From positions 1 to 64,000 of the forward strand of contig NZ_PQVJ01000001.1 of the NCBI RefSeq assembly GCF_002921135.1: a stretch of DNA of 64,000 nucleotides, given 5' to 3'. The notes under the pieces are model-generated. The model saw nothing but the letters and a program-made list of their open reading frames with translations, was not told the DNA's origin and did not search any database. Positions 1 through 8,585 of this stretch are shown in pieces. How positions within the stretch are numbered: position 1 is the stretch's first letter; each line of letters opens with the position of its first letter. Origin of the DNA: Avibacterium gallinarum (GTDB lineage: Bacteria > Pseudomonadota > Gammaproteobacteria > Enterobacterales > Pasteurellaceae). Both the position numbers and the translations under genes were made by a program.

Positions 1-191
1 CTCGATACTATGCGGTATTAGCCATCGTTTCCAATGGTTATCCCCCTCCATAAGCCAGATTCCCAAGCATTACTCACCCGTCCGCCACTCGTCAGCGTCG
101 AAAGCAAGCTTTCAACCCGTTACCGTTCGACTTGCATGTGTTAAGCCTGCCGCCAGCGTTCAATCTGAGCCATGATCAAACTCTTCAGTTT
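1..191 (-). rRNA. rrs: 16S ribosomal RNA, 5' part (cut by window edge)
   Basis: The minus strand begins AAACTGAAGAGTTTGATCAT at 191 and runs into GGCTCAGATTGAACGC, the universal 5' end of bacterial 16S rRNA. Only about 190 nt of the roughly 1.5 kb gene lie in the window; the rest continues beyond base 1. Its promoter, boxA and leader stem follow at 331-432, so this is the start of an rRNA operon transcribed leftwards. Confidence 0.97.
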
Positions 192-330
192 AATCTTTCT
201 CAATTCGTACACTAACAAAGCTCTGTGATTTCATTTAAAATCACGATGAATTTCAGTTAAGCACTAATTGTTCTAAATCTTTTAAGTTTTTCCAGAATCA
301 ACAAGTGCCCACACAGATTGTCTGATTGAT

Positions 331-342
331 TGTTAAAGAGCA
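331..342 (-). promoter_or_regulatory. rrn leader boxA antitermination element
   Basis: Minus-strand TGCTCTTTAACA is identical to the enterobacterial boxA consensus. It lies between the rrn promoter and the 16S 5' end. BoxA recruits NusB/NusE to protect rRNA transcription from termination; that role is family knowledge, and the site itself is seen directly. Confidence 0.88.
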
Positions 343-347
343 AAAAA

Positions 348-394
348 CAACGACGCGATGTGTATTTTTCAATTTCTACAACGTCGCGTCGTTG
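348..394. repeat. Perfect 11-bp inverted repeat in rrn leader
   Basis: CAACGACGCGA at 348-358 pairs perfectly with TCGCGTCGTTG at 384-394 around a 25-nt AT-rich loop. It lies between the rrn promoter and boxA, where other rrn leaders carry a boxB-like stem. No T run follows, so it is not an intrinsic terminator. A role in leader folding is inference. Confidence 0.75.
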
Positions 395-404
395 TGTGCG
401 GCGT

Positions 405-432
405 ATTATAGGCTTCTGAAAAATCTTTGCAA
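405..432 (-). promoter_or_regulatory. rrn P1-type promoter
   Basis: On the minus strand, TTGCAA (427-432) and TATAAT (405-410) are separated by 16 bp. A GC-rich discriminator follows and A/T tracts lie upstream like an UP element. This layout is typical of strong, stringently controlled rRNA promoters. The same -35, spacing and -10 recur at the tRNA-Leu gene (31789-31816). Confidence 0.85.
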
Positions 433-464
433 GTGTTTTTTGACAATTTTTTACAAAAAATTTC

Positions 465-485
465 AAAAAGCCTAAATTTTAGGCT
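465..485 (-). terminator. Intrinsic terminator of the moa operon
   Basis: AGCCTAAA and TTTAGGCT (469-485) form a short stem, followed on the minus strand by TTTTT. It lies downstream of moaE and just upstream of the rrn promoter, so it would insulate the two transcription units. Confidence 0.65.
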
Positions 486-529
486 GTACACCTTAAATAA
501 AATGAGAATACTTATAAAAAACTCAACTT

Positions 530-982
530 TCACCACCGTTCCAAAGCCTGTTGATCACTTTCTCGATGTTCGATCCAACGTTCGCCCTTTTCTGTTTGTT
601 CTTTTTTCCAAAAGGGCGCTTTGCTTTTGAGAAAATCCATAATAAATTCATTGGCTTGATAAGCCTCGCCACGATGGGGAGAACTCACTGCGACTAGCAC
701 AATTTCATCGCCCATATGTAGTAAGCCCACGCGGTGAATTACCGCAACGCGTAATAAATTCCAACGGGTGCAAGCCTCATCAACAATTTCACGCAAGGCT
801 TTTTCTGTCATTGCAGGATAATGTTCTAAAAATAAACTGGATACACTATTGCCCAAATTCATTTCGCGCACTTTTCCCACGAAAACTACGGCTGCGCCGA
901 CACTATTTGGTGCTGAAACCCAACGATAAACCGCATTTTGATCGAAATTGTCAGTTTGTACCGCAATTTGAATTTCTGCCAT
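530..982 (-). CDS. moaE: Molybdopterin synthase catalytic subunit MoaE
   Basis: Large subunit of molybdopterin synthase, 150 aa, the usual length. It binds precursor Z (cPMP) and receives two sulfurs from the MoaD thiocarboxylate to make molybdopterin in the cytoplasm. The C-terminal APFWKKE block carries K119 and K126, matching the numbering of the catalytic lysines of E. coli MoaE. The ATG at 982 directly abuts the moaD stop, so the genes are translationally coupled. Last gene of moaACDE; moaB is absent, as is common. Confidence 0.96.
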   Translation of the reverse strand: MAEIQIAVQTDNFDQNAVYRWVSAPNSVGAAVVFVGKVREMNLGNSVSSLFLEHYPAMTEKALREIVDEACTRWNLLRVAVIHRVGLLHMGDEIVLVAVSSPHRGEAYQANEFIMDFLKSKAPFWKKEQTEKGERWIEHRESDQQALERW

Positions 983-1228
983 TTAGCCCCCTGTAACAGG
1001 TGGGAAAAAGGCAATTTCATCGCCATTTTGCACCGCACTTTCAAGACTAGCCAAGGTTTGATTAATGGCAACCAAAAGCTTTTCTTTATCTAACGCCAAT
1101 GCCCACTTATCCCCTTTGGCGCTCAAATGTTGGCGTAGTACTTCTGCATTGGCAAATTGGCCCGAGATTTCAATTTCATCAACACCAATCAGCTCTCGTG
1201 TTTGGGCAAAAAATAATACTTTAATCAT
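983..1228 (-). CDS. moaD: Molybdopterin synthase sulfur carrier subunit MoaD
   Basis: Ubiquitin-like sulfur carrier of 81 aa ending in the diagnostic VTGG tail. MoeB (encoded at 6121) adenylates the terminal glycine, which is then converted to a thiocarboxylate and used by MoaE. The start overlaps the end of moaC by 8 nt and the stop abuts moaE. Length and sequence agree with the family. Confidence 0.95.
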   Translation of the reverse strand: MIKVLFFAQTRELIGVDEIEISGQFANAEVLRQHLSAKGDKWALALDKEKLLVAINQTLASLESAVQNGDEIAFFPPVTGG

Positions 1229-1709
1229 TTTGTTTTCCTGCTAAAAAATGGCCAGATTTTCCACCGCACTTTTCTAAAAGACGAATATGTTCAATCACAA
1301 TATCTTTCTGCACCGCCTTGCACATATCATAAATCGTTAAGGCAGCCACGCTTGCGGCAGTAAGTGCTTCCATTTCCACGCCCGTTTTACCTGTTAATTT
1401 GCATAGGCTCTCAATCCGCACTTGATTGCTTTCAGGCAGGGCCGTTAAGGATACTTCCACTTTTGAAAGTAATAATGGGTGGCATAAGGGAATTAAATCC
1501 CAAGTGCGTTTTGCCGCCTGAATACCTGCAATACGCGCTGTGGCAAACACATCGCCCTTGTGGTGCTGCCCTGATAAAATCATTTGCAAGGTGGATTGTG
1601 ACATTGTAACCAGCGCTTCTGCTCTTGCTTCACGCACGGTTTCTTGTTTACCCGAAACGTCCACCATATTGGCTTCGCCATTATTATTAATATGAGTAAA
1701 TGTGGTCAT
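1221..1709 (-). CDS. moaC: Cyclic pyranopterin monophosphate synthase MoaC
   Basis: 162 aa. Converts the MoaA product (3',8-cyclo-7,8-dihydro-GTP) to cPMP. The family blocks [15 protein letters not shown] and [18 protein letters not shown] are both present. The start is placed at 1709 ([20 protein letters not shown]) because AAGGAA lies just upstream and this matches the family N-terminus; an in-frame extension to 1769 would run into the moaA 3' end. Third enzyme of the moa operon. Confidence 0.95.
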   Translation of the reverse strand: MTTFTHINNNGEANMVDVSGKQETVREARAEALVTMSQSTLQMILSGQHHKGDVFATARIAGIQAAKRTWDLIPLCHPLLLSKVEVSLTALPESNQVRIESLCKLTGKTGVEMEALTAASVAALTIYDMCKAVQKDIVIEHIRLLEKCGGKSGHFLAGKQND

Positions 1710-1722
1710 TATGATTCCTTGA

Positions 1723-2748
1723 TTAACCGCCAATGCTGGCAAGATGATTACGCACGCCGCTATCACCATTATGTAAAAAGTGATGTTCTCGCTTACCCTG
1801 TAACGCAGAGAAAATGCGTGATTCTAAAAGAGATTTTTGATTATCCGCTTGTAACAAATCGCGCAATTCGATACCTTCTTCACCAAATAAACAAAGATGA
1901 AGTTTGCCCTTGGCTGAAACTCGCAGACGATTACAACTGGCGCAGAAGTTTTTTTCATAAGGCATAATTAAACCAATTTCACCTTGATAATCCAGGTGTT
2001 TAAACACTTTGGCTGGGCCATCTAAATAATTGCGCTGTTGCAATTGCCAGCCTGAAGCCAGTAATTTTTCTGCTAAAATTTGCCCTGATAGATGATAACG
2101 TTGGAAAAACTGATCCATTTCGCCTGTCTGCATTAGCTCGATAAAACGCATTTGAATCGGGCGATGTTTTATCCAATTTAAAAAGCCCGCAAATTCCTGA
2201 TCATTGAGATTTTTCATCAGCACTGCATTGACTTTCACTTTCTGATACCCTACTTCAAAGGCACGATCAATACCCTGCATAATTTCAGCAAATTTATCCA
2301 CCCCCGTAATACGCTGGAACATTTTCGCATCAAGGCTATCCACGCTCACATTAACGGACGTAATTCCCGCTTGTTTCCATGCGGCAATGTCTTTCGCCAT
2401 ACGATAGCCATTAGTGGTCAAGGCTATTTGCTTGATGCCTTCAATTTGCTGAATATTTTCGACAATAGAAAGAAAATCCTTGCGCAAGGTTGGCTCGCCA
2501 CCCGTGATACGAATTTTTTCCGTACCAAGATGAGCAAAAGCTCGCACTAAGCGGACTATTTCACTTTGGGTAAGAAAGCTCGGTTTATTGGCTTCTGGCT
2601 GATAACCATTGGGTAAACAATAGTTACAACGGAAATTGCACATATCCGTAATGGACAGTCGCAAATAATAATATTGGCGGGCAAACCCATCAATAAGACG
2701 TGTTTCCCCCACCTGTTTCACAGGAATTTGTATAGGAATGCTTTGCAT
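1723..2748 (-). CDS. moaA: GTP 3',8-cyclase MoaA (radical SAM)
   Basis: 341 aa. First step of molybdenum cofactor synthesis: radical-SAM rearrangement of GTP. The N-terminal SAM cluster C37-x3-C41-x2-C44 ([11 protein letters not shown]) is visible. The C-terminal second cluster ([10 protein letters not shown], then a third Cys 13 residues on) and the essential C-terminal Gly-Gly are also present. Start ATG at 2748 is preceded by AAAGGTG; the longer in-frame start at 2808 would lie inside the Moco riboswitch region. First gene of the moa operon. Confidence 0.96.
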   Translation of the reverse strand: MQSIPIQIPVKQVGETRLIDGFARQYYYLRLSITDMCNFRCNYCLPNGYQPEANKPSFLTQSEIVRLVRAFAHLGTEKIRITGGEPTLRKDFLSIVENIQQIEGIKQIALTTNGYRMAKDIAAWKQAGITSVNVSVDSLDAKMFQRITGVDKFAEIMQGIDRAFEVGYQKVKVNAVLMKNLNDQEFAGFLNWIKHRPIQMRFIELMQTGEMDQFFQRYHLSGQILAEKLLASGWQLQQRNYLDGPAKVFKHLDYQGEIGLIMPYEKNFCASCNRLRVSAKGKLHLCLFGEEGIELRDLLQADNQKSLLESRIFSALQGKREHHFLHNGDSGVRNHLASIGG

Positions 2749-2764
2749 TAGACACCTTTCTAAA

Positions 2765-2875
2765 ATGGAGAGGATAAGCCGTTTCCAACGTATCCCTGAG
2801 CAATACAAAATGCATTGCTGGCATTGCCACCCTATTTTGCAATCAACAAAACGTAGGTGAACAAGCTCGGAGTTA
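2765..2875 (-). promoter_or_regulatory. Probable Moco riboswitch upstream of moaA
   Basis: The 5' leader of moaA on the minus strand contains ACTCCGAGC (around 2866-2873), TTCACC, GGGTGGCAATGCC and GGGA, then GGAAACGGCT and ATCCTCTCC (around 2767-2790). These blocks and their order resemble the Moco RNA motif known in front of moaA in gammaproteobacteria. It ends 17 nt before the start codon, so it could control translation or termination. The match is from memory of the motif; a covariance-model search would settle it. Confidence 0.6.
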
Positions 2876-3087
2876 TGCGAAAATTTTCTCTATTCTAAGG
2901 GCTTAACAACAATTTAGCTATACCTAGAATGGGATCTATATCAAAAAAATGCCATATTTTACTTATAAATCAATTATGTAAAATGCTATATAACGAAAAT
3001 TCACAAAATTTCTACCGCACTTTTAAGCAAATTTGTTTATACTTAACCCTAATTCTCTTATAACGCTCACATTTTAAAGGAAAAATA

Positions 3088-4023
3088 ATGAGTGATTTAA
3101 CACCGCACAGTCGGCACGAAAATTTAGATAAGATAAATCACATTGTAGCTATTGGCGGCGGACACGGACTTGGGCGCGTGATGTCTGCGCTCAGTTTTAT
3201 GAAAGAACGCTTAACGGGCATTGTTACCACCACTGACAATGGTAGTTCCACAGGCAGAATTCGGAAACAACAAGGTGGCATTGCGTGGGGCGATTTACGC
3301 AATTGTCTTAACCAAATTATCACTGAACCTAGCACCGCTTCTGCACTGTTTGAATACCGTTTTTCTGCCAATAGTGGAGAACTTGCAGGGCATAATCTTG
3401 GCAATTTAATGCTAAAAGCCTTAGAAAATATGCAAATTCGCCCCACCGAAGGGGTGAACTTAATCCGTGATTTATTGCGCGTAAAATCTTTTATTGTACC
3501 GATGTCAGAAAGTGCGGTGCATCTTGCCGCTTCCTTGCCTTCTGGCTCTAGCGTGGTAGGTGAAGTGGAAATTGATGAGCTGAGCGAACTACCTAACTCT
3601 ATTTTCCTTGTTCCCCTTGTCAGTGCTACGCCTGAAGCCATTTGCGCTATTCAACAAGCTGAAGTGATTTTATTTGGCCCAGGCAGTTTTCTCACCAGCA
3701 TAATGCCACCGATTTTGCTCCCCGAAATTATCGAAGCATTAAAAAATAGCCAAGCGAAGAAGATTTTCATCGACAATCTTGGAGTTGAACATAGCCCGTC
3801 CGCAGCGCTTTCTTTACAAGATCGAATAAATTGGATTAACGAAACCGTCGGGCAAAAGATTATTGATGGCGCGATCGTACAAAACGGTTTAATGCCAGAA
3901 AATAGCGATCCGCAATTAAAAATTATCGCCAGACGCTTGCGTGCTGATGACATCAGCTATCGCCACGATCGCACCTTATTGTGCAAAGCGATTGATGATT
4001 TGATTGAAGAGCTGGATAAGTAA
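3088..4023 (+). CDS. YvcK/YbhK-family (CofD-like) protein
   Basis: 311 aa, full length for the YvcK/YbhK branch of the CofD-like superfamily. Visible motifs are AIGGGHGLGRVMSAL near residues 21-35, VTTTDNGSSTGRIRKQ, GDLRNCL and FGPGSFLTSI. Bacillus YvcK binds UDP-sugars and is needed for growth on gluconeogenic carbon and for cell shape; the role of the gammaproteobacterial form is unknown. In E. coli ybhK also sits next to the moa genes. ATG 3088 follows AAAGGA. Divergent from moaA. Confidence 0.9.
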   Translation: MSDLTPHSRHENLDKINHIVAIGGGHGLGRVMSALSFMKERLTGIVTTTDNGSSTGRIRKQQGGIAWGDLRNCLNQIITEPSTASALFEYRFSANSGELAGHNLGNLMLKALENMQIRPTEGVNLIRDLLRVKSFIVPMSESAVHLAASLPSGSSVVGEVEIDELSELPNSIFLVPLVSATPEAICAIQQAEVILFGPGSFLTSIMPPILLPEIIEALKNSQAKKIFIDNLGVEHSPSAALSLQDRINWINETVGQKIIDGAIVQNGLMPENSDPQLKIIARRLRADDISYRHDRTLLCKAIDDLIEELDK

Positions 4024-4025
4024 AT

Positions 4026-4056
4026 AAAAATAGGGCTAAAATTAGCCCTATTTTTT
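4026..4056. terminator. Bidirectional intrinsic terminator
   Basis: TAGGGCTAA and TTAGCCCTA (4031-4050) form a stem flanked by AAAAA on the left and TTTTTT on the right. It can stop both the YvcK-family gene (plus) and folE (minus), which converge here. Confidence 0.88.
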
Positions 4057-4076
4057 CATATAACCTATTGATTAGA

Positions 4077-4733
4077 TTATTTATTTATAAGTGTTAAAAA
4101 TTCTTTCCTAGTTTCACGATCATCAAGGAACACTCCACCAAACGCAGAGGTTACCGTGTAACTATTTGTGTCTTTAATTCCGCGGCATTTCACACAAAAA
4201 TGGGTGGCTTTTACATAAACCGCCACATCTTCCGTTTCTAAAATCGTTTGGAAAGCCAATAAAATCTGTTCAGTTAAGCGCTCTTGCACCTGTGGACGTT
4301 GGGCAAAAAACGCTACCACACGATTGATTTTTGATAACCCAATCACCCATTTTTTCGGATAATAAGCTACCGACACCATGCCATCGATAGTCACAAAATG
4401 ATGCTCGCAAGTGCTGGTTAAAGTCACATCATTCACTAACACCATTTCGCTCACTTTCATTCGATTTTCAATATTAGTGATTTTCGGGAAGTTGGCATAA
4501 TCTAGCCCACTAAAAACTTCATCAACGAACATTTTCGCCAAACGAACTGGCGTTTCCTCAAGGCTATCATCTCGCAAATCCAGACCGATCAACTTCATAA
4601 CCTCACGCATATGCTGCTCAATGCCTTCACGGCGCTGTGATTTTGTCAGTTGCGTATCCACCATTGGGGTTTCAATCCCTTTACTCACCAATGCCTGACG
4701 GACTTTCTCCGCCTCTGGGGAAATCTTGTTCAT
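4077..4733 (-). CDS. folE: GTP cyclohydrolase I FolE
   Basis: 218 aa. Converts GTP to 7,8-dihydroneopterin triphosphate, the first step of folate synthesis, as a homodecamer. Zinc ligands are visible as C109 and H112 in TCEHHF, and C180 in [11 protein letters not shown] 4733 is preceded by GGAG. Single-gene unit between the two Moco loci. Not to be confused with MoaA, which uses the same substrate. Confidence 0.97.
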   Translation of the reverse strand: MNKISPEAEKVRQALVSKGIETPMVDTQLTKSQRREGIEQHMREVMKLIGLDLRDDSLEETPVRLAKMFVDEVFSGLDYANFPKITNIENRMKVSEMVLVNDVTLTSTCEHHFVTIDGMVSVAYYPKKWVIGLSKINRVVAFFAQRPQVQERLTEQILLAFQTILETEDVAVYVKATHFCVKCRGIKDTNSYTVTSAFGGVFLDDRETRKEFLTLINK

Positions 4734-4887
4734 TCACTACTCTCCAAATTTCAAATTGGGCTATTCTATCAGACAATAAAACAATAATAAAATGAGAAAG
4801 ATAGCGGTTCAGTATGAAAATTTCTATAAAAATCACCGCACTTTCTTGTAGAATAGAATGCAATTCTTGATTGAAAAAGGACAATTT

Positions 4888-6102
4888 ATGTTAAGCATTG
4901 AACAAGCTTTAAGTGAAATGTTGGCGCAGCTTCCTGTGCCGCAGCAAACGGAAACTTTGCCGCTTTCGCAAGCGAGCCAGCGTATTTGTGCGGCGGATAT
5001 TATCTCTCCAATTAACGTTCCCTCTTTTGATAATTCTGCGATGGACGGTTATGCGGTGCGTCTTGCAGATCTTGCCCAATCCAGCACACTCAGCGTGGCA
5101 GGCAAAGCTTTTGCCGGCAATCCTTTTAATGGTGAATGGTTGCCACAAAGTGCGGTGCGAATTATGACTGGTGCGATGATCCCTGCTGGTGCAGACGCGG
5201 TGGTGATGCAAGAAAATGTGCAACTTAACGAAGACGGCACGGTTACTTTCAATGAAATGCCAAAATTAGGGCAAAATATTCGCCGCGCGGGTGAAGATGT
5301 AAAACAAGGGGACGTGGTGCTAAAAACGGGTGAAAAACTCACCGCACTTTCCTTGCCGTTGCTTGCTTCCTTAGGCATTGCTGAAGTGCCGGTGTTTCCG
5401 CGTTTGAAAGTGGCGATTTTATCCACTGGCGATGAATTAGTTCCTGTTGGCGAGCCATTGAGCAGCGGTAAAATTTACGATACCAATCGCTTTACCGTGA
5501 AATTATTACTAGAAAAATTGCCTTGCGAAATTTTAGACTTCGGCATTCTGCCTGATGATGAAGCGCTATTTGAAAAAGCCTTTTTGCAAGCGCAAGAACA
5601 GGCGGATTTAGTGATCACCAGTGGTGGTGTGTCGGTGGGTGAAGCGGATTTCACCAAGACTATTTTAGAAAAACTGGGGACGGTTAATTTCTGGAAAATT
5701 GCAATGAAACCGGGGAAACCTTTCGCGTTTGGTCAATTAGAAAAGGCGTGGTTCTGCGGCTTGCCGGGCAATCCTGTGTCCGCCTTGGTTACCTTTTATC
5801 AATTAGTGCAGCCTGCCATTGCCAAGCTCAGTGGTTACAGCCAATGGCAAGCGCCACAACAGCTTAAAGCAATCGCAAGTGAAAATCTGAAAAAAGGCGT
5901 GGGTCGCAAAGATTTCCAACGCGGTTTTTATTGGGTCAATGCGCAAGGACAACTTGAAGTGAAAGCCGTGGGTTTCCAAGGTTCTCATCTCTTTAGTGCT
6001 TTCATTGAAAGCAACTGCTTTATTGTATTAGAAGCAGAACGTGGCAACGTGCAAGCGGGTGAAATGGTTACCATTGAACCTTTCAATGAATTATTGGGTT
6101 AA
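4888..6102 (+). CDS. moeA: Molybdopterin molybdotransferase MoeA
   Basis: 404 aa. Inserts molybdate into adenylylated molybdopterin. Family blocks are DNSAMDGYA (48-56), STGDEL (179-184), the pterin-binding GGVSVG (246-251) and GLPGNPVS (291-298). The start is at 4888 (MLSIEQAL), 7 nt after AAAGGA, rather than an upstream in-frame ATG at 4858. moeB begins 18 nt after the stop, so the two form an operon as in E. coli. Divergent from folE. Confidence 0.96.
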   Translation: MLSIEQALSEMLAQLPVPQQTETLPLSQASQRICAADIISPINVPSFDNSAMDGYAVRLADLAQSSTLSVAGKAFAGNPFNGEWLPQSAVRIMTGAMIPAGADAVVMQENVQLNEDGTVTFNEMPKLGQNIRRAGEDVKQGDVVLKTGEKLTALSLPLLASLGIAEVPVFPRLKVAILSTGDELVPVGEPLSSGKIYDTNRFTVKLLLEKLPCEILDFGILPDDEALFEKAFLQAQEQADLVITSGGVSVGEADFTKTILEKLGTVNFWKIAMKPGKPFAFGQLEKAWFCGLPGNPVSALVTFYQLVQPAIAKLSGYSQWQAPQQLKAIASENLKKGVGRKDFQRGFYWVNAQGQLEVKAVGFQGSHLFSAFIESNCFIVLEAERGNVQAGEMVTIEPFNELLG

Positions 6103-6120
6103 TGAATTATTAGGCTGATT

Positions 6121-6843
6121 ATGATCGAACTCACTGCTGAAGAAGAACTGCGTTACAATCGCCAAATTGTGCTGAAAGCCATTGATTTTGACGGACAAGA
6201 AACGCTGAAAGACAGCACGATGCTGATAATGGGCTTGGGCGGTTTAGGCTGTGCGGCGAGCCAATATTTAGCTGTGGCAGGCATTGGCAAATTGATTTTA
6301 GTGGATTTTGATACCGTTTCTTTGTCTAACTTACAGCGCCAAGTGTTGCACGATGACAGCCGTCTGGCAATGCCCAAAGTGGAATCCGCCAATCTCAGTT
6401 TACAGCGTTTAAATCCGCACGTTGCGCTTGAAGCCATCAACCAACAATTAGATGATGATGCTCTACTCGCATTATTGCAAAGCGTTGATGTGGTGCTAGA
6501 TTGTACCGATAATGTGGAAACGCGCAATCAGCTAGATCGTTGTTGTGAGCAAAGCAAAACGCCACTGGTTTCTGGTGCGGCAATCCGTATGGAAGGGCAA
6601 ATTTCTGTGTTCACTTATGAAGAAAATACCCCCACTTACCGCCAGCTTAGCCAGCTTTTCGGCAATGCGCCATTAAGCTGTGTGGAAACAGGCGTGCTTG
6701 CCCCAATGGTAGGCATTGTCGGCTCAATGCAAGCCCTTGAAGCGATCAAAGTGCGGTTGAAAATTGGTGAGAATTTATGTGGGCGATTATTGCTCATTGA
6801 TGGCTTCACAATGAAGATTCGGGAAATTAAAATCCCCGTTTAG
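6121..6843 (+). CDS. moeB: MoaD adenylyltransferase MoeB, zinc cysteines missing
   Basis: 240 aa. Adenylates the C-terminal glycine of MoaD. The ATP-binding GLGGLG (38-43), R14, R73 and catalytic D130 (CTDN) are in place, and TPLVSGAA and SCVETG match the family. However, where E. coli MoeB has CYRC (172-175) this protein reads TYRQ. The second C-x2-C near the C terminus is gone because the protein stops about 9 residues earlier. It therefore probably lacks the structural zinc site. ThiF is an alternative, but pairing with moeA favours MoeB. Confidence 0.92.
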   Translation: MIELTAEEELRYNRQIVLKAIDFDGQETLKDSTMLIMGLGGLGCAASQYLAVAGIGKLILVDFDTVSLSNLQRQVLHDDSRLAMPKVESANLSLQRLNPHVALEAINQQLDDDALLALLQSVDVVLDCTDNVETRNQLDRCCEQSKTPLVSGAAIRMEGQISVFTYEENTPTYRQLSQLFGNAPLSCVETGVLAPMVGIVGSMQALEAIKVRLKIGENLCGRLLLIDGFTMKIREIKIPV

Positions 6844-6860
6844 CCTAAATCAGCGAAACA

Positions 6861-6888
6861 AAGCGGCATTAATTGCCGCTTATTTTTT
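6861..6888 (+). terminator. Intrinsic terminator after moeAB
   Basis: AAGCGGCA and TTGCCGCTT (6861-6880) form a GC-rich stem followed by TATTTTTTC. It ends the moeAB transcript; the T run is on the plus strand. Confidence 0.88.
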
Positions 6889-6942
6889 CTTTTTTCTGTC
6901 ATTTTTCTCTATCGCTTCGTTTGTTCTAGCTTAGACGATTTC

Positions 6943-8496
6943 TTAAGATGAACGCGCTAAAATTAACACGCGCGTGAAAAGCTGTTTAAACAAACGCGGA
7001 ATAGACGCAACCCCACGCTGTTTTATCTCATTGGATAATGCCACCGCAAGATCGGGCTTTGATGTGCGTTGTATAGCACGTTGAATGATGCGATGAGCCA
7101 AATATTTCTGTGAATGATCTTGCCAGCGTGCTAATCGAATAAAAGTTTGTTCAAAACCAGCATAATAGAAAAAATGCTCAATGTCTTTTTTCGGCAAATA
7201 AGTGAGCCGCATTGCTGGCTGTTCCTTATCATTGAGCAAACTTTTCGCCGTAGCAGAATATTTTTTGCCAGCTTCATCGCCATCAGTCAGCACATACCAC
7301 TCAATCCCCATCGCTTTGGCATAATGAATTAAAGGACGCAACCCACACTGGGCAAATTCCACGATCCTGATGCCTTCCATCGCAAGATCAATGCCAAGCA
7401 ATTCTGCCAATTCAGTTAAAATCCAAACTTCCGTTTCGCCCTCCACCAACAGCCACATTCGAGAAAATAATGCAAGGCTACGGTTATGTCGAATATGAAA
7501 GCTCAAACAGCGTAATTCTTCTTTATTTAATTGATGTGCAAGCTGAAAGGCTTGGGTGCGCTCTGCATTTCTGACTAAACGACAAATGGACTGTAAAGGA
7601 ATTTGTGAAAGCAATTCTACGGAATTCGTGGTGGTGATACGTTGGATCGGCAAATAACTGACCAACTCCCAAATAATCGCCACCATTCTGGGGTGCAAGC
7701 GGGCATCGGGATCTTCAAATAAAATAATTGGCCGCAAGCTGTGAAAATCACGTAATTCATCAGCAGAAACAAATAATTGGGTTAATTGTTGGAACAAAAT
7801 ATGACGTAATGAATGATGCTGTTTTTCTCGCAATTTTAGGCAAAGGGATTTCACATCGTTCCAAAGTGCGGTGGTATCTTGCATTAATTCTGCTGCCATC
7901 GCACGATTGAGAAAATAATGTTGCAGCAAGTGCAGTGTGGATTGAATTTCACGATTGACTTTCGGATCATCTAACAAGGGCAACGCTGAAAAATGTTGAT
8001 GCTTGCCCGATGAATTCAACCTTGCATCACGAAAACGGTAAACAGGGTGCTGTGCAATTAACGCCATTGCCATTTGCTCAGGATTTTCCAGCTTAAGCAC
8101 ATTCCCTTCGCCATCTAAAAAATGATAGGTGGTGATAATCTCTGCCCCTTGCATTTCCCCTGTAATCTGAAAATAAATTTTAGCATAGGGTTCATCATCA
8201 AAAATAGCCAATTGGTTATAAGGAAAATGCGTTAAGGATTTGGCTTCACGGTGAACGCTAAAGGTAAAGAAAAGGGTAATTTCTTTCGCCGTAAACGCAT
8301 TATTTTCGTCCTGATAAAAATCTGCTGCTTGGAAGTGATAAAGGCGCTTCTCATCATTAAAAATTAAACTCAACGCCGCCAATAAACTGGATTTCCCCCA
8401 CGCATTTTCACCAATCAACACCATATTCGGTTGCAAGGTAAATGAAAGGCGGTTTATGCCACGAAATCCTACAATATCTAATTGACGCAAATACAT
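6943..8496 (-). CDS. OLD-family ATP-dependent nuclease (YbjD-like)
   Basis: 517 aa. N-terminal ABC-type ATPase with Walker A GENAWGKSS (29-37) and Walker B IILFEDPDARLHP (258-269). A C-terminal TOPRIM domain carries VEGETE (351-356) and DGDEAG (405-410), the acidic metal-binding residues of OLD nucleases. E. coli YbjD has the same architecture and also lies beside lysO. Function in the cell is unknown; related OLD proteins act in phage exclusion and Gabija. Start 8496 (MYLRQLDIVG) has AAGGAG upstream; the ORF could extend to 8556 but without a better site. Confidence 0.85.
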   Translation of the reverse strand: MYLRQLDIVGFRGINRLSFTLQPNMVLIGENAWGKSSLLAALSLIFNDEKRLYHFQAADFYQDENNAFTAKEITLFFTFSVHREAKSLTHFPYNQLAIFDDEPYAKIYFQITGEMQGAEIITTYHFLDGEGNVLKLENPEQMAMALIAQHPVYRFRDARLNSSGKHQHFSALPLLDDPKVNREIQSTLHLLQHYFLNRAMAAELMQDTTALWNDVKSLCLKLREKQHHSLRHILFQQLTQLFVSADELRDFHSLRPIILFEDPDARLHPRMVAIIWELVSYLPIQRITTTNSVELLSQIPLQSICRLVRNAERTQAFQLAHQLNKEELRCLSFHIRHNRSLALFSRMWLLVEGETEVWILTELAELLGIDLAMEGIRIVEFAQCGLRPLIHYAKAMGIEWYVLTDGDEAGKKYSATAKSLLNDKEQPAMRLTYLPKKDIEHFFYYAGFEQTFIRLARWQDHSQKYLAHRIIQRAIQRTSKPDLAVALSNEIKQRGVASIPRLFKQLFTRVLILARSS

Positions 8497-8585
8497 CACC
8501 GCTCCTTCTATCCTTGGTTTACTTGGTATTTTCAGTTCACTTGCGTAAAATAGCACAATAATTTCATCATTTTAAGGAAAAAACA

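Noticed and set aside
427-630. 67-codon plus-strand frame across the rrn promoter
   Set aside because: It overlaps the rrn promoter, the moa terminator and the end of moaE on the other strand; no RBS.
8497-8585. Lysine riboswitch for lysO
   Set aside because: The gap is only 89 nt and also carries the divergent gene's start; the lysine element is much longer.
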